NCBI GenBank assembly: GCA_018266215.1
Contig: JAFEAV010000001.1
Span: 124,001 to 188,000 of the forward strand
Direction of reading: 5' to 3'
Origin: Cyanobacteria bacterium SZAS LIN-3
GTDB lineage: Bacteria; Cyanobacteriota; Vampirovibrionia; Obscuribacterales; Obscuribacteraceae
DNA: 64,000 bases
Part shown: positions 43,095 through 51,442 of the stretch, piece after piece
Layout: the number at the start of each line of letters is the position of its first letter
Numbering within the stretch: the first letter of the stretch is position 1
Notes under the pieces: model-generated
Told to the model about the DNA's origin: nothing
What the model saw: the letters and a program-made list of their open reading frames with translations, nothing else
Database searches by the model: none
Program-made: the position numbers and the translations under genes

Positions 43095-44399
43095 CTAAAT
43101 ATCGAGACCTTGCTCGTCCAGCGCCTTTTGAGTTGTGTAGACCACATTCTCAGGAGCGCTCTGGACGAGCTTCTCGTCGAGCTCATATTCGCGCAGCTCA
43201 ACAAGTTTTTTAAAAAGCTCCGGCTCCGGCTTGTAGAGCAGCTCAGCAAAATAAGCGCGCAGCTTGTTGCGCTCTTCTATACCGGCGTTCTCCGTGAAGA
43301 TATAAATAAAACGCAGGGCCGGTATAACAACAAAAAATAGCGAGAAAGGAAAAACAAACTGCCACATGTGAAAGCCGTCGGGCAGAAAGCGAAACCAGAA
43401 GGACTCGGCCACATCGGGATGGAGAAACTCATAGTAACCGAGCAATAAAAGCAAGTTGGAAACGATCCAGACAGGCAGAATCTGGGGAAAAGGTAAGTCG
43501 GAAAAGCGCCAGGGGGTCTCGGCCAGAAAGCGCGGCAGACGGACCCTGGCTTTTTCAGTTTTCATCAGATCAGGAAAAAGATAGACAAGATTGCCGCTCT
43601 CTGTAGCCCGGGGGAAGCCATTGAAGCGCTGCAAAACAGGCACGATCGCCTCCTCGTCATCGGGTGCACAACAAAGATAGGGCGCCAGTTGTTCGATGAT
43701 CACAGCCCCGTCATGCTGGCGAATTACTTCGGCCACCACCTGCCATTTCAGCTCCTCAAATTGAATATTGGGATTACCGTCACCAAAAACATAGGAGAAA
43801 CAGATATTGAAGAGAGATGCCGACGAAACCTCCACCGGAGGCCTTTCTTTCAGCAACTCCAGAACGTTCTTCAGGTCATGCTTGCCCTCACGATACTTAT
43901 AAGAAAACAGTTTTGAGAGACTGCCCAGGCCCAGGGATTTCTTCAGTGTTTTCTCCTGCCCACCCAGCGCGCCGCGCTCAAAATCATTGCGTCCGTCAAT
44001 CAACTCAAAATAGGCACCACTGAAAATCAAGAGCAAATAGAGCGCGAGCAACCGCCCATTATCCGGATGAAAAAGCCAGATGGTAATCAAAAGAGTTATG
44101 CCAAAGACAATGCGGGCGGCAAAAAAGCACAGGTCGAAAACGGCTCTGAAAACCTCACTCCACCAGATTGAGCGGTCCTTGGAATGATAAATCTCAATGA
44201 AATTGGCGGGAAAGGAAAAAACAATTTCACCACCCTGCACCACCTGCAAATTGCTGCCTGTAGCGGCGGCGATTTCACGCAGGCCGCGATAAACATCATT
44301 GCCGTTGAGACCGGTAGACTTGGCCACCTGAGCCACGGAGACAGTGCGTCCGAGTGCTTCGACGGCCAGAACAATCTGCTCTTTTTCGCGAGCGCTCAT
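43095..44399 (-). CDS. Cyanobacterial/plastid-type membrane protein with N-terminal winged helix
   Basis: 434 residues. The N-terminus (about 1-65) is a small helix-turn-helix-like domain, AVEALGRTVSVAQVAKSTGL, followed by GGEIVFSFPANF, both very like a conserved family in cyanobacteria whose plant relative (Arabidopsis At5g03900) is annotated, on weak grounds, as an iron-sulfur cluster biosynthesis protein. Two membrane helices follow (about 85-130), then a soluble domain with FGDGNPNIQFEELKW and EQLAPYL and PVLQRFNGFPR, also conserved in that family, and two more helices (about 300-365). Start ATG overlaps the metalloprotease stop by one base. The biochemical role is unknown in the whole family. 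Confidence 0.82.
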   Translation of the reverse strand: MSAREKEQIVLAVEALGRTVSVAQVAKSTGLNGNDVYRGLREIAAATGSNLQVVQGGEIVFSFPANFIEIYHSKDRSIWWSEVFRAVFDLCFFAARIVFGITLLITIWLFHPDNGRLLALYLLLIFSGAYFELIDGRNDFERGALGGQEKTLKKSLGLGSLSKLFSYKYREGKHDLKNVLELLKERPPVEVSSASLFNICFSYVFGDGNPNIQFEELKWQVVAEVIRQHDGAVIIEQLAPYLCCAPDDEEAIVPVLQRFNGFPRATESGNLVYLFPDLMKTEKARVRLPRFLAETPWRFSDLPFPQILPVWIVSNLLLLLGYYEFLHPDVAESFWFRFLPDGFHMWQFVFPFSLFFVVIPALRFIYIFTENAGIEERNKLRAYFAELLYKPEPELFKKLVELREYELDEKLVQSAPENVVYTTQKALDEQGLDI

Positions 44400-45370
44400 T
44401 ACATTACGTAGGCGGGCTTGCTGTGATAAAGTTTCCTGATTGTAGCTTTGTCGGCGGCACTCAACTGAGTGACCACACGGTTTTCATGCATGATATCGTC
44501 GCGGTAGGGACTGTGCGCCTTGATGCCCAGGGCGTGTCCAAACTCATGGGCGGTGGCGCCGATCATTTTTTCCGGCGTTTCGTTCACTAGAGTGGAAAGC
44601 TCGATGATGACTGGTTTTTGCTGGATGTTCACGCGCATGGCCTGCTCCAGCGGATAAACCTGGGCACAGGTGTTGCCACCGACCATGATACCACCAGGAC
44701 TGGTAGAATCGCGGAAGGCATCAACAAAGAAGACCAGTATCTGGGCTTCGCGCGGGTCATTGGTGAAGGTGAAACTGAAAAGACCTTCGCTTTCAAACTG
44801 CTTCCACTGCGATATGCCGGCTTCCACCTGGGCGTTCGTCTCCGGTGTCCAGCTATTAGCCTGGGGCAGTCCCATAAAGGGGTCTCCGGTGGGATTTACG
44901 GCCGGATCGGTGGGCGTGCACAGTATTTGATAAACCTGGTCCGGGCGGACTTTTTGAAGTTCGGTAAAGGGTAAATCGGGCAGAGCCAGACCGGGAGAAA
45001 TCCAGACTTTAAGCGGCATTTTTTTAGGCTCCCAGCGCACCAGGCCCATATTGAGACTGGGCTCGCCCGGATTATAAGCAGTGGGGTTGGTGCCCGGTCG
45101 ACGGTCATAGCCATCGGTCAGATGCAAACCGGTGGAGGGTTGCAAAGTCTGGCTCCCGCCTATTCCCACCGCCCCTCCGCCACTGGAATAAGTCTGGAAG
45201 GTGGCAGGCTGCAAACGACGCGTACCGCTGGCGCTGACCGGCGGCAGAACGAAACAGACAAGAAGCAAAGAGAGAATAAGTCGTTTGAAGATGCTCAAGG
45301 CAAAACTCACAAATTGCAGACGCCCGAATTGAAGTAATTTAGTATGCTTATTTACTCTATCTAACCGCAT
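44399..45370 (-). CDS. Matrixin-like (M10-type) zinc metalloprotease, exported
   Basis: 323 residues from ATG 45370. Near the N-terminus is a hydrophobic signal segment (FKRLILSLLLVCFVLPPVSASG). The catalytic region carries HEFGHALGIKAH, the HExxHxxGxxH zinc triad of the metzincins, about 25 residues before the C-terminus end region, followed closely by the met-turn methionine in DDIMHEN. The rest is a mature domain beginning MPLKVWISPGLAL, typical of matrixin-type peptidases. It is divergent from nagB, with 40 bp between starts. Probably a periplasmic or cell-surface protease with an unknown substrate. Confidence 0.88.
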   Translation of the reverse strand: MRLDRVNKHTKLLQFGRLQFVSFALSIFKRLILSLLLVCFVLPPVSASGTRRLQPATFQTYSSGGGAVGIGGSQTLQPSTGLHLTDGYDRRPGTNPTAYNPGEPSLNMGLVRWEPKKMPLKVWISPGLALPDLPFTELQKVRPDQVYQILCTPTDPAVNPTGDPFMGLPQANSWTPETNAQVEAGISQWKQFESEGLFSFTFTNDPREAQILVFFVDAFRDSTSPGGIMVGGNTCAQVYPLEQAMRVNIQQKPVIIELSTLVNETPEKMIGATAHEFGHALGIKAHSPYRDDIMHENRVVTQLSAADKATIRKLYHSKPAYVM

Positions 45371-45410
45371 AATACCCCCACTTGCACGGAGATGAAACCT
45401 CAGGAACCCA

Positions 45411-46127
45411 ATGAGCACGTATGAGGAACTGAGCGAGCGCGTGGCGCGCGCAATTGCCCAGCAAATTAAGGTTAAAAGCAACAGCTGTCTCGGCCTGCCG
45501 ACGGGACACACGCCGCTGGGAGTCTACCGCCATCTGTCAAAGTGGTCGAGGGAAGGGCAGATTGACTGGTCCAATGTGCGCTGCTTTGCCCTCGATGATT
45601 ATCTCGAGACCGACGAAAAGCACACCTTCCATTACTTCCTGGACGAGCACCTCTACAGTCACACAAATCTGCCGGCTGCCAATAAATTTAACCCCTGTAT
45701 GACTGATAACTATGACGCCCTCATCGCCGAGCACGGCGGGCTGGACCTTACTATTCTGGGCATCGGCGGCAACGGCCACATCGCCTTCAACGAGCCGGGT
45801 ACATGTGCCCGCAGCTGGACCCATTGCACCTGGCTCAATCAATCGACCCGCCTGGCCAATCAAGACAGCTTCCAGGACCTGGCATCGGTGCCTACCCGGG
45901 GCGTGACCATGGGACTGGCGACCATTCTTGAGAGTCGCTGGATTGTGCTCATGGCCAGCGGAGAGAAGAAAAAGGACATTGTTGAGCGAGCTTTTCAGGG
46001 ACCTGTTACCGTTGAAGTACCGGCGTCGCTGCTCAAGCAGCATGCAAAAACCGATGTCTGGACCGACTTCAGTGCCGACTACAGCTTCCCCTCCGGCGCC
46101 ACGCAGACAGCTCGTGTTAGCCTTTGA
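45411..46127 (+). CDS. nagB: Glucosamine-6-phosphate deaminase
   Basis: 238 residues, typical bacterial length. It converts glucosamine-6-phosphate to fructose-6-phosphate and ammonia. Marks: LGLPTGHTPLGVYRHL near the N-terminus (phosphate loop), the ALDDYLETDEKH aspartates (catalytic Asp), LGIGGNGHIAFNEPG (about 117-131) and RGVTMGLATIL. The C-terminal lid is slightly short against E. coli NagB. It heads a plus-strand group with a cyclophilin (34 nt gap) and an M48 peptidase; amino-sugar recycling from cell wall is a plausible role, though no nagA is close. Confidence 0.93.
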   Translation: MSTYEELSERVARAIAQQIKVKSNSCLGLPTGHTPLGVYRHLSKWSREGQIDWSNVRCFALDDYLETDEKHTFHYFLDEHLYSHTNLPAANKFNPCMTDNYDALIAEHGGLDLTILGIGGNGHIAFNEPGTCARSWTHCTWLNQSTRLANQDSFQDLASVPTRGVTMGLATILESRWIVLMASGEKKKDIVERAFQGPVTVEVPASLLKQHAKTDVWTDFSADYSFPSGATQTARVSL

Positions 46128-46161
46128 TATTGAGGTGGTAGTTTTCTAGACGGGTGAAAGA

Positions 46162-47145
46162 ATGAACAGGACGGCGAACTCCACAAACAGAAAATTGTCC
46201 CCTGCCGCGACCTGGCTCACGGCCTGCGCTGCTCTTGCCCTGACGACGGCACCGGCCATCGCCGACCGCACCAATCCGGATTTCGTCCCACCCGAAATTA
46301 CCCTGCCGATGGGCGGTGGTATGACCCAACCCCAGTCCGCGCCCCCCTCGCAGCCCGCCCCGGGGCAGGTGGTGCCGGGGCAGACAGGGCAGGGCGTACC
46401 CGGCATGCAACAGGGCTATCCCGGCTTTCAGATGCCCAATCAGATGGGCGGCGTCCCCGGGCTTGGCGGTTCGCAGGTCAATCCATTTTTGATGAAAGGC
46501 GCCGACAGATTGCGTCAGCCGCCGGGCACCCAGTTTCAATCCAAGGGCATGAGCGCCCCGGGCACGATGGCGGGCGCACCGCCGGCCGGATCGTCGGCCT
46601 ACATGAACAGCCCACCGCCGGTGACACCCGGCAATCCCATGCCCCAGGGCGGTCAGCCGGTCAATCTTTCCACCCAGGCCCGCATGGCCGATCCCACCGC
46701 GGTGATCGCCACATCCAAGGGCAACATCAATATTATGCTCTTCCGCCAGTATGCACCGCAGACCGTGGCAGCCTTTATGCAGATGGTGAAATCAGGCTTT
46801 TATAACGGCCTCACCTTCCACCGGGTGGAGCCCGGATTTGTCATCCAGGGCGGCTGCCCCTACGGCAACGGCACCGGCAACTATATCCCCCCGGGTCAGA
46901 ATCAACCGCGATTTTTGCCCCTCGAGGTCTCACCCAAAGTCAGTCACAATGCCGCCGGCGTTGTCGCCATGGCGCACATGCCGGGCAATGTCAACTCGGC
47001 CAGCTGTCAGTTTTATATCACCTTAAAACCGCACACCAGCCTGGACAATCAATACACCATATTTGGTGGCGTCACCTCCGGTATGGAAGTAGTCCAGAGC
47101 ATCACAAAGGGCGATCGAATCATGTCCATCACGGTCTCGGAATAG
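46162..47145 (+). CDS. Exported cyclophilin-type peptidyl-prolyl isomerase
   Basis: 327 residues. Signal peptide about 1-34 (LTACAALALTTAPAIA). Residues about 35-170 are a Pro/Gly/Gln/Met-rich linker (PSQPAPGQVVPGQTGQGVP), and about 175-325 the cyclophilin barrel with FYNGLTFHRVEPGFVIQGG (Arg of the active site), AMAHMPGNVNSASCQFYIT and YTIFGGVTSGMEVV. It speeds folding of secreted proteins in the periplasm. The stop TAG is directly followed by the ATG of the M48 gene. Confidence 0.92.
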   Translation: MNRTANSTNRKLSPAATWLTACAALALTTAPAIADRTNPDFVPPEITLPMGGGMTQPQSAPPSQPAPGQVVPGQTGQGVPGMQQGYPGFQMPNQMGGVPGLGGSQVNPFLMKGADRLRQPPGTQFQSKGMSAPGTMAGAPPAGSSAYMNSPPPVTPGNPMPQGGQPVNLSTQARMADPTAVIATSKGNINIMLFRQYAPQTVAAFMQMVKSGFYNGLTFHRVEPGFVIQGGCPYGNGTGNYIPPGQNQPRFLPLEVSPKVSHNAAGVVAMAHMPGNVNSASCQFYITLKPHTSLDNQYTIFGGVTSGMEVVQSITKGDRIMSITVSE

Positions 47146-47982
47146 ATGCAAGACCGCCAGGGAAATTCCTACGGACCGCGCATAAGCCTGAGAATCATCT
47201 TTGCGCTGATTGTCGCCGCCTTCTCACTTTTTGCCTATTTCAGCCACTCCACATACAATCCGGTGACGAACCAGAAACAGCATGTGGACATGACACCCGA
47301 GCAGGAAACAGCTCTGGGGCTGCAATCTGCCCCGGAAATGGCGAATGAATACGGCGGCCCCGCCCATGATCCGCAGGGTCAGGCCGAGGTAGATCGCATA
47401 GGCAGTGAACTGGTGAGCAAAACCGATGCCGGCAAAACGCCCTACCATTACCAGTTTCATCTGCTGGCCGATCCCAGAACGGTCAACGCCTTCGCTCTGC
47501 CCGGCGGTCAAATTTTCATCACCGAAGGGCTCTTCAAGCACCTGGACACCGACGGTGAACTGGCCGGGGTGCTGGCCCACGAAGTCGGACACGTTGTCGC
47601 CCGACACTCGGCGCAGCAGCTGGCCAAACAAAACTTGACCCAGGGCCTGACCGGCGCAGCCGTCATCGCCGCCTACGATCCCAATGATCGCAACAGCCGC
47701 TACAAAGCGGATATGGCCATCCTGATTGGTCAGGTCGTGGGCCTGAAATTTGGCCGCAACGACGAGCTGGAGGCCGACAAACTGGGTGTGAGATTCGCCT
47801 CCGACGCCGGTTATGACCCCAGGGCGATGATCAAAGTGATGGAAATTCTGGATCAGGTAGCAAAGTCACGCACACCGGAATTTTTCAGTACACATCCCAA
47901 TCCCGAGCATCGCATCGAGCACATCGAGAAAGCAATCGCTGCAAAATATCCAGACGGTGTGCCGGCGGGCATGATTCAGTAA
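47146..47982 (+). CDS. M48-family zinc metallopeptidase
   Basis: 278 residues. One N-terminal membrane segment (about 10-27) and an extracytoplasmic catalytic domain: HEVGHVVARHSAQQ (about 145-158) supplies two zinc histidines and the catalytic glutamate, and the third ligand is the glutamate in DELEADKLGVRFAS. The domain resembles the BepA/LoiP type that degrades misfolded outer-membrane proteins. No gap separates it from the cyclophilin gene, and the pairing with a folding factor fits an envelope quality-control role. Confidence 0.92.
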   Translation: MQDRQGNSYGPRISLRIIFALIVAAFSLFAYFSHSTYNPVTNQKQHVDMTPEQETALGLQSAPEMANEYGGPAHDPQGQAEVDRIGSELVSKTDAGKTPYHYQFHLLADPRTVNAFALPGGQIFITEGLFKHLDTDGELAGVLAHEVGHVVARHSAQQLAKQNLTQGLTGAAVIAAYDPNDRNSRYKADMAILIGQVVGLKFGRNDELEADKLGVRFASDAGYDPRAMIKVMEILDQVAKSRTPEFFSTHPNPEHRIEHIEKAIAAKYPDGVPAGMIQ

Positions 47983-47988
47983 ATACAA

Positions 47989-48021
47989 AAACACCGCCTG
48001 GTTTTTGACCGGACGGTGTTT
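47989..48021. terminator. Bidirectional terminator between convergent genes
   Basis: AAACACCG and CGGTGTTT arms 17 nt apart, 6 nt after the M48 stop. On the minus strand the hairpin is followed by TTTTTGTATTT, a good terminator for the glycine-zipper gene; on plus the T-run is poor. Confidence 0.7.
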
Positions 48022-48052
48022 AAGTTCTTCCATCGAAAGTAAAGCTAGTGAT

Positions 48053-48544
48053 TTAGCGACGCTCGTAGCGTTGAACAGGAACGCGTCCATCGACAATGTG
48101 GCAGTCGTTTTTAGCGGACTCATTGCCGGCGATTGCTCCGACACCGGCTCCGATAACGGCACCTATACCCATACCCTTGCGGTCACCGCGAATCAGACCG
48201 CCGCCCAGCGCTCCTAAAATACTGCCTTTGACGGCACCTTCACCGGCGGCATGTCCGGTATCGGCACAGACTGTAGGGTGCATCTTACCGGCGGGGAACT
48301 CACCCCGGCGACTGACCACAATCACATCACCGGTTCCTTTGACGATTTCCACATCGGCGCCGCGGCCAGGCTGTTCCATCTGTCTGGTTTCTTGTACAAG
48401 ACGATTGAACTGCGCCGGAGAATACGATTGATAAGCTTCACGGAGCATTTTGGCAGCAAGGTCATCCTGGCCCCGGTCAGCTGCATCCGCTATCCGACCA
48501 GCATTTCTATCGATAAAGTCAGGTTGATGTCTTTCGCCGCCCAT
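48053..48544 (-). CDS. Glycine-zipper protein
   Basis: 163 residues from ATG 48544, which has a GGAGGAAAT site. The first 70 residues are charged and helical (GRIADAADRGQDDLAAKML), followed by a short strand region VEIVKGTGDVIVVSRR and a glycine zipper at about 115-150 (GAVKGSILGALGG, GAVIGAGVGAIAG). Glycine zippers form tight helix pairs in the inner or outer membrane. No signal peptide is visible, so the location is unclear. Family not recognised. Confidence 0.75.
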   Translation of the reverse strand: MGGERHQPDFIDRNAGRIADAADRGQDDLAAKMLREAYQSYSPAQFNRLVQETRQMEQPGRGADVEIVKGTGDVIVVSRRGEFPAGKMHPTVCADTGHAAGEGAVKGSILGALGGGLIRGDRKGMGIGAVIGAGVGAIAGNESAKNDCHIVDGRVPVQRYERR

Positions 48545-48668
48545 GTGTATTTCCTCCAAGAAACGCCGGTTGTTTTCCGTGTCTGCACAGTACGACGGAA
48601 AGGTTGGCAAATTTGTGGAATGAAATGCCCGCAGCATTAAATGTGAGGGGGGAAAATACGTAGTGCGG

Positions 48669-49970
48669 CTATTTGGCCAGGTCTTTCTGCAAGGCCGGCA
48701 CGATGGCGCGCAGGAGCTTGGCGCCGCCCAGCTGGTTCATGTGCACGGTATCCCAGAAGTCATAGTCGGTAAATTGCTTATCCATAGATAGATCGAAATA
48801 AGTGACGGCGTCCTTGTGCTTGCCGGCAATAGCCGCCAGTTCGCCGCCGAAGCGGGCGTAAAACTTATCCGGCATCAGCTCGCGGTTAGCACGGGTGAGC
48901 GGCAGATTGACCAGGACGACTTTGATGCCGCGTTCCTGGCAGAGTTTGAGGGTACGCTCGAGACAATTCATCTGCACGCTGATGTCGCGGTCGCCTATTC
49001 CTTTATAGCGACTGCGATACTCTTTCAAACTCGATACCCAGCGCTCATAGGCAGCCCCGGTAAGGCGGTTGGTGATGTCGGCACCGGGCTCGGAAGCAGG
49101 TGCGGCCATTCTGGCCACGGCCGGTTGTGCACCACCGGCAGAAACAGCCGGAGCGGCGGCGGAAGCCATGGCACCAGATGCGACACCACAATTGGAAGCG
49201 ATGACATTGTCCAGTTTTTCGATCAGACGATCCGATTCACGCTGCATGCGCCATCTGCGGCCGTAGAAATAGCAAATTTCGTTGGCGATAAATTCGGCTT
49301 GCTCGTTAAAGTGCGGCAGGAATGTGGCTCTGTATTTGGCCAGATTTTGCAGATTGACGATGCGCTTGAAGGAGACAGTGGCCATGGGACTGGTCAAATT
49401 GGCGTCGCCAAAGTCGCGCGGGGCCACACCGAGGAAGACCACGTCCGGTTTGCTGGCGCCGTCCAGAAATTCACTGACATAGAGATAACTGTCGGAGCTC
49501 ATTTGCCCCGCCGAAGCCAGATTGAAGACGGGCACGGGCGGTCCGCCGGGGTTGAGGCTGCTGCTCAGAGCCATGGACTGATGATAATGGGCGATATCGG
49601 CGATTTTGGGATTGATGCCGGCATCCATGGCCCAGAAGGGAAACATGACCAGCGACGAGCCGAGCAAAACCACCCGCGGATGCTCCGCCGGATTTTGATT
49701 GGCCTCTTTAAACTTGGCCACGGCCAGATCGATCAGAGCCGGATTGGTCCAGAAGTCACCGCCCCGGGCATTTTTCTCCTCATCCCCGGCCTTCTTCGGC
49801 ACCAGGGCGCCGGACAGGGCCAGGTTGGCGGCGGCAAAAAGAGCCACTGCCACGGGAAAAGCGCGCTTCAAAGGCGCCCATTTGCCACCTTTACCCGGAG
49901 CTTTGGCCTCGGGCAGCAGTTCTGGGTGGATCTGGGGCGAGGGCCTTTCAGTAGTTACGGGAGAGGACAA
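48669..49970 (-). CDS. SGNH-hydrolase-like membrane-anchored protein
   Basis: 433 residues from a TTG at 49970 with GGAG 6 nt upstream; a GTG at 49991 overlaps the palindrome and has no site. A cytosolic N-terminus is followed by one membrane helix (about 38-56). The SGNH fold is shown by VVLLGSSLVMFP (nucleophile Ser block) and by DTVHMNQLGGAKLL near the end, which carries the catalytic Asp and His. An Ala/Pro-rich insertion lies at about 250-300. Relatives act in O-acyl transfer or removal on cell-surface polymers (DltD, AlgX-like, DUF1574-like); the precise substrate is unknown. Confidence 0.8.
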   Translation of the reverse strand: MSSPVTTERPSPQIHPELLPEAKAPGKGGKWAPLKRAFPVAVALFAAANLALSGALVPKKAGDEEKNARGGDFWTNPALIDLAVAKFKEANQNPAEHPRVVLLGSSLVMFPFWAMDAGINPKIADIAHYHQSMALSSSLNPGGPPVPVFNLASAGQMSSDSYLYVSEFLDGASKPDVVFLGVAPRDFGDANLTSPMATVSFKRIVNLQNLAKYRATFLPHFNEQAEFIANEICYFYGRRWRMQRESDRLIEKLDNVIASNCGVASGAMASAAAPAVSAGGAQPAVARMAAPASEPGADITNRLTGAAYERWVSSLKEYRSRYKGIGDRDISVQMNCLERTLKLCQERGIKVVLVNLPLTRANRELMPDKFYARFGGELAAIAGKHKDAVTYFDLSMDKQFTDYDFWDTVHMNQLGGAKLLRAIVPALQKDLAK

Positions 49971-49989
49971 AGATGACTCCAGACATAGC

Positions 49990-50010
49990 ACTTGACTATT
50001 TTAGTCAAGT
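49990..50010. promoter_or_regulatory. 21-bp perfect palindrome upstream of the SGNH gene
   Basis: ACTTGACTA-TTT-TAGTCAAGT, a 9-bp perfect inverted repeat with a 3-base centre. It lies 20 bp before the TTG start of the SGNH gene and 41 bp after the upstream stop at 50052. No T-run follows on either strand, so an operator or RNA leader hairpin is more likely than a terminator. Confidence 0.5.
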
Positions 50011-50051
50011 TTAGAGGCCAGAGACCTCTTTACACCTTAAGACCTGTTAAA

Positions 50052-51233
50052 TCAAATGCTGTTGGGGTCGGTATAAGGCGGCAGTTCATGGTTTGGCGAA
50101 GTAAATTTCTTTGGCTGGGGTGCCTGCTGGGGCATTTTAGGGCTGACTTTGCCTGGATTTGGCTGCGGCGTAATCGTAAATGAGTCATCCAGGCCGCCAA
50201 AATTGCCGAATCCGCCAAAACCACCGAAGCCCGGGCTGTTCAGACCGCGCATCAGCTCATTCATATGCCGGTTCATCTGGTCCATGGCTTCAAAAATGTT
50301 GCCCTGACCCGATTGCCCCGGATTAGGCGCGGCGCTGTTGCCGGGGAAAGTCCAGGTTTGGCTGTTGTTCTGGTACCAGCCGGTGACATTGCCGTTTTCA
50401 TCATAGAGATAGCCGCTCTTGCTGCCATTGCCGCTGTCGCCGCCGTCCTTACCGCTGCCGCGACCGACGCTGTTACCGCCAAAACCGTTGCCGACTATGC
50501 CGTTTGGCCCGATCTGGATCTGTAGGCCGCCACCGGTGTTGAAACCATTGAAGTTATTGAATGCACTGCCGTTGCGACCGGCACGAGGCAGCGGCCCACC
50601 CATGCCCAGCTGACGGCCGGGGATTTTGGCGGCGGAAGCGCTGGGCGGTGTTGCGGCAATATCCATGCCCACGGTCTTCTTCAGCCGCTCGATGCGGTCA
50701 ACATAAGACATGGCCTGGGCCGGCATGCCAAACAACTGGCTCTCCATGCGACCAAGACGCTGGTCGATAGATTCTGATGGATAAGTCTTCTTCAGCACAC
50801 GCCACTCGAGGGTGCCCAGAATCGGATAATTTGTCTTGGCGGCCAGCTCTCCATCGCCTTTTTGCTCGCGGGCGATAGTACGAGCCGCTTCCTTGTCGCG
50901 CTCCACCACAGCCTGCTTCAGTCGGGTCAAACGCTCGGCGTTCGAGCCGCCCTGGGCCGCACCCAGAGTGAGCAACTCCAACCGCTCGATGCGCTTCTCC
51001 ATCGGGTCATGGCTGTATGAATGAAAGAAAAATCGATTTTCCAGAACACCGACGTCCTTGGCCAGGGCCTGGTCGGCCGGGCCCAGTACCATGTCGGGAA
51101 CGACAGGAACTGCGGCATTAGGACCGGCGGCCAGGGCCGGAGACACGGCGCTCCAGAGGCCGACCACAGCCAGACCCAGACCGAAAATAGAGGAAGCCTT
51201 CAAGACATTGCGAGAATTGACTGTTGAGAACAT
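50052..51233 (-). CDS. Exported repeat protein, Gly/Asn/Pro-rich
   Basis: 393 residues from ATG 51233. Signal peptide ends near residue 36 (LWSAVSPALAAG). Two copies of a roughly 28-residue unit follow: LENRFFFHSYSHDPMEKRIE and LEWRVLKKTYPSESIDQRLG, each ending in a short -LxRxE- stretch and a final -xxLG/LFG. The second half is Gly/Asn/Phe-rich (NNFNGFNTGGG, GFGGFGGFG), ending in a Pro-rich tail. It may be a surface or periplasmic structural protein. The repeat family is one I associate with this lineage only, from memory. Confidence 0.8.
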   Translation of the reverse strand: MFSTVNSRNVLKASSIFGLGLAVVGLWSAVSPALAAGPNAAVPVVPDMVLGPADQALAKDVGVLENRFFFHSYSHDPMEKRIERLELLTLGAAQGGSNAERLTRLKQAVVERDKEAARTIAREQKGDGELAAKTNYPILGTLEWRVLKKTYPSESIDQRLGRMESQLFGMPAQAMSYVDRIERLKKTVGMDIAATPPSASAAKIPGRQLGMGGPLPRAGRNGSAFNNFNGFNTGGGLQIQIGPNGIVGNGFGGNSVGRGSGKDGGDSGNGSKSGYLYDENGNVTGWYQNNSQTWTFPGNSAAPNPGQSGQGNIFEAMDQMNRHMNELMRGLNSPGFGGFGGFGNFGGLDDSFTITPQPNPGKVSPKMPQQAPQPKKFTSPNHELPPYTDPNSI

Positions 51234-51374
51234 AACCAATTGCCACTCACCATTTTTACTGAATGCCTATGCCCAGCATACACCGTTGTCAACATAGAAA
51301 CCAGCAGGGTAAAGGCTGGATGCCGAGCAGAGAAAATCATAGGGCCGAACAACAGAACTAAATGGACGAAAAAA

Positions 51375-51412
51375 GGGCTCGTTTGTTCCTCCGGAAGAGT
51401 TTAAACGAGCCC
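51375..51412 (-). terminator. Strong rho-independent terminator of dnaK
   Basis: Perfect 10-bp arms GGGCTCGTTT and AAACGAGCCC around an 18-nt loop, followed on the minus strand by TTTTTTCG. Located 31 nt after the dnaK stop. Confidence 0.85.
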
Positions 51413-51442
51413 CATTTTTACTTACTTTAGCGACCAGTTGGA

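Noticed and set aside
48816..49976. 386-codon plus-strand frame opposite the SGNH gene
   Set aside because: Composition is typical of an antisense frame and the minus strand shows a signal-anchor and SGNH motifs.
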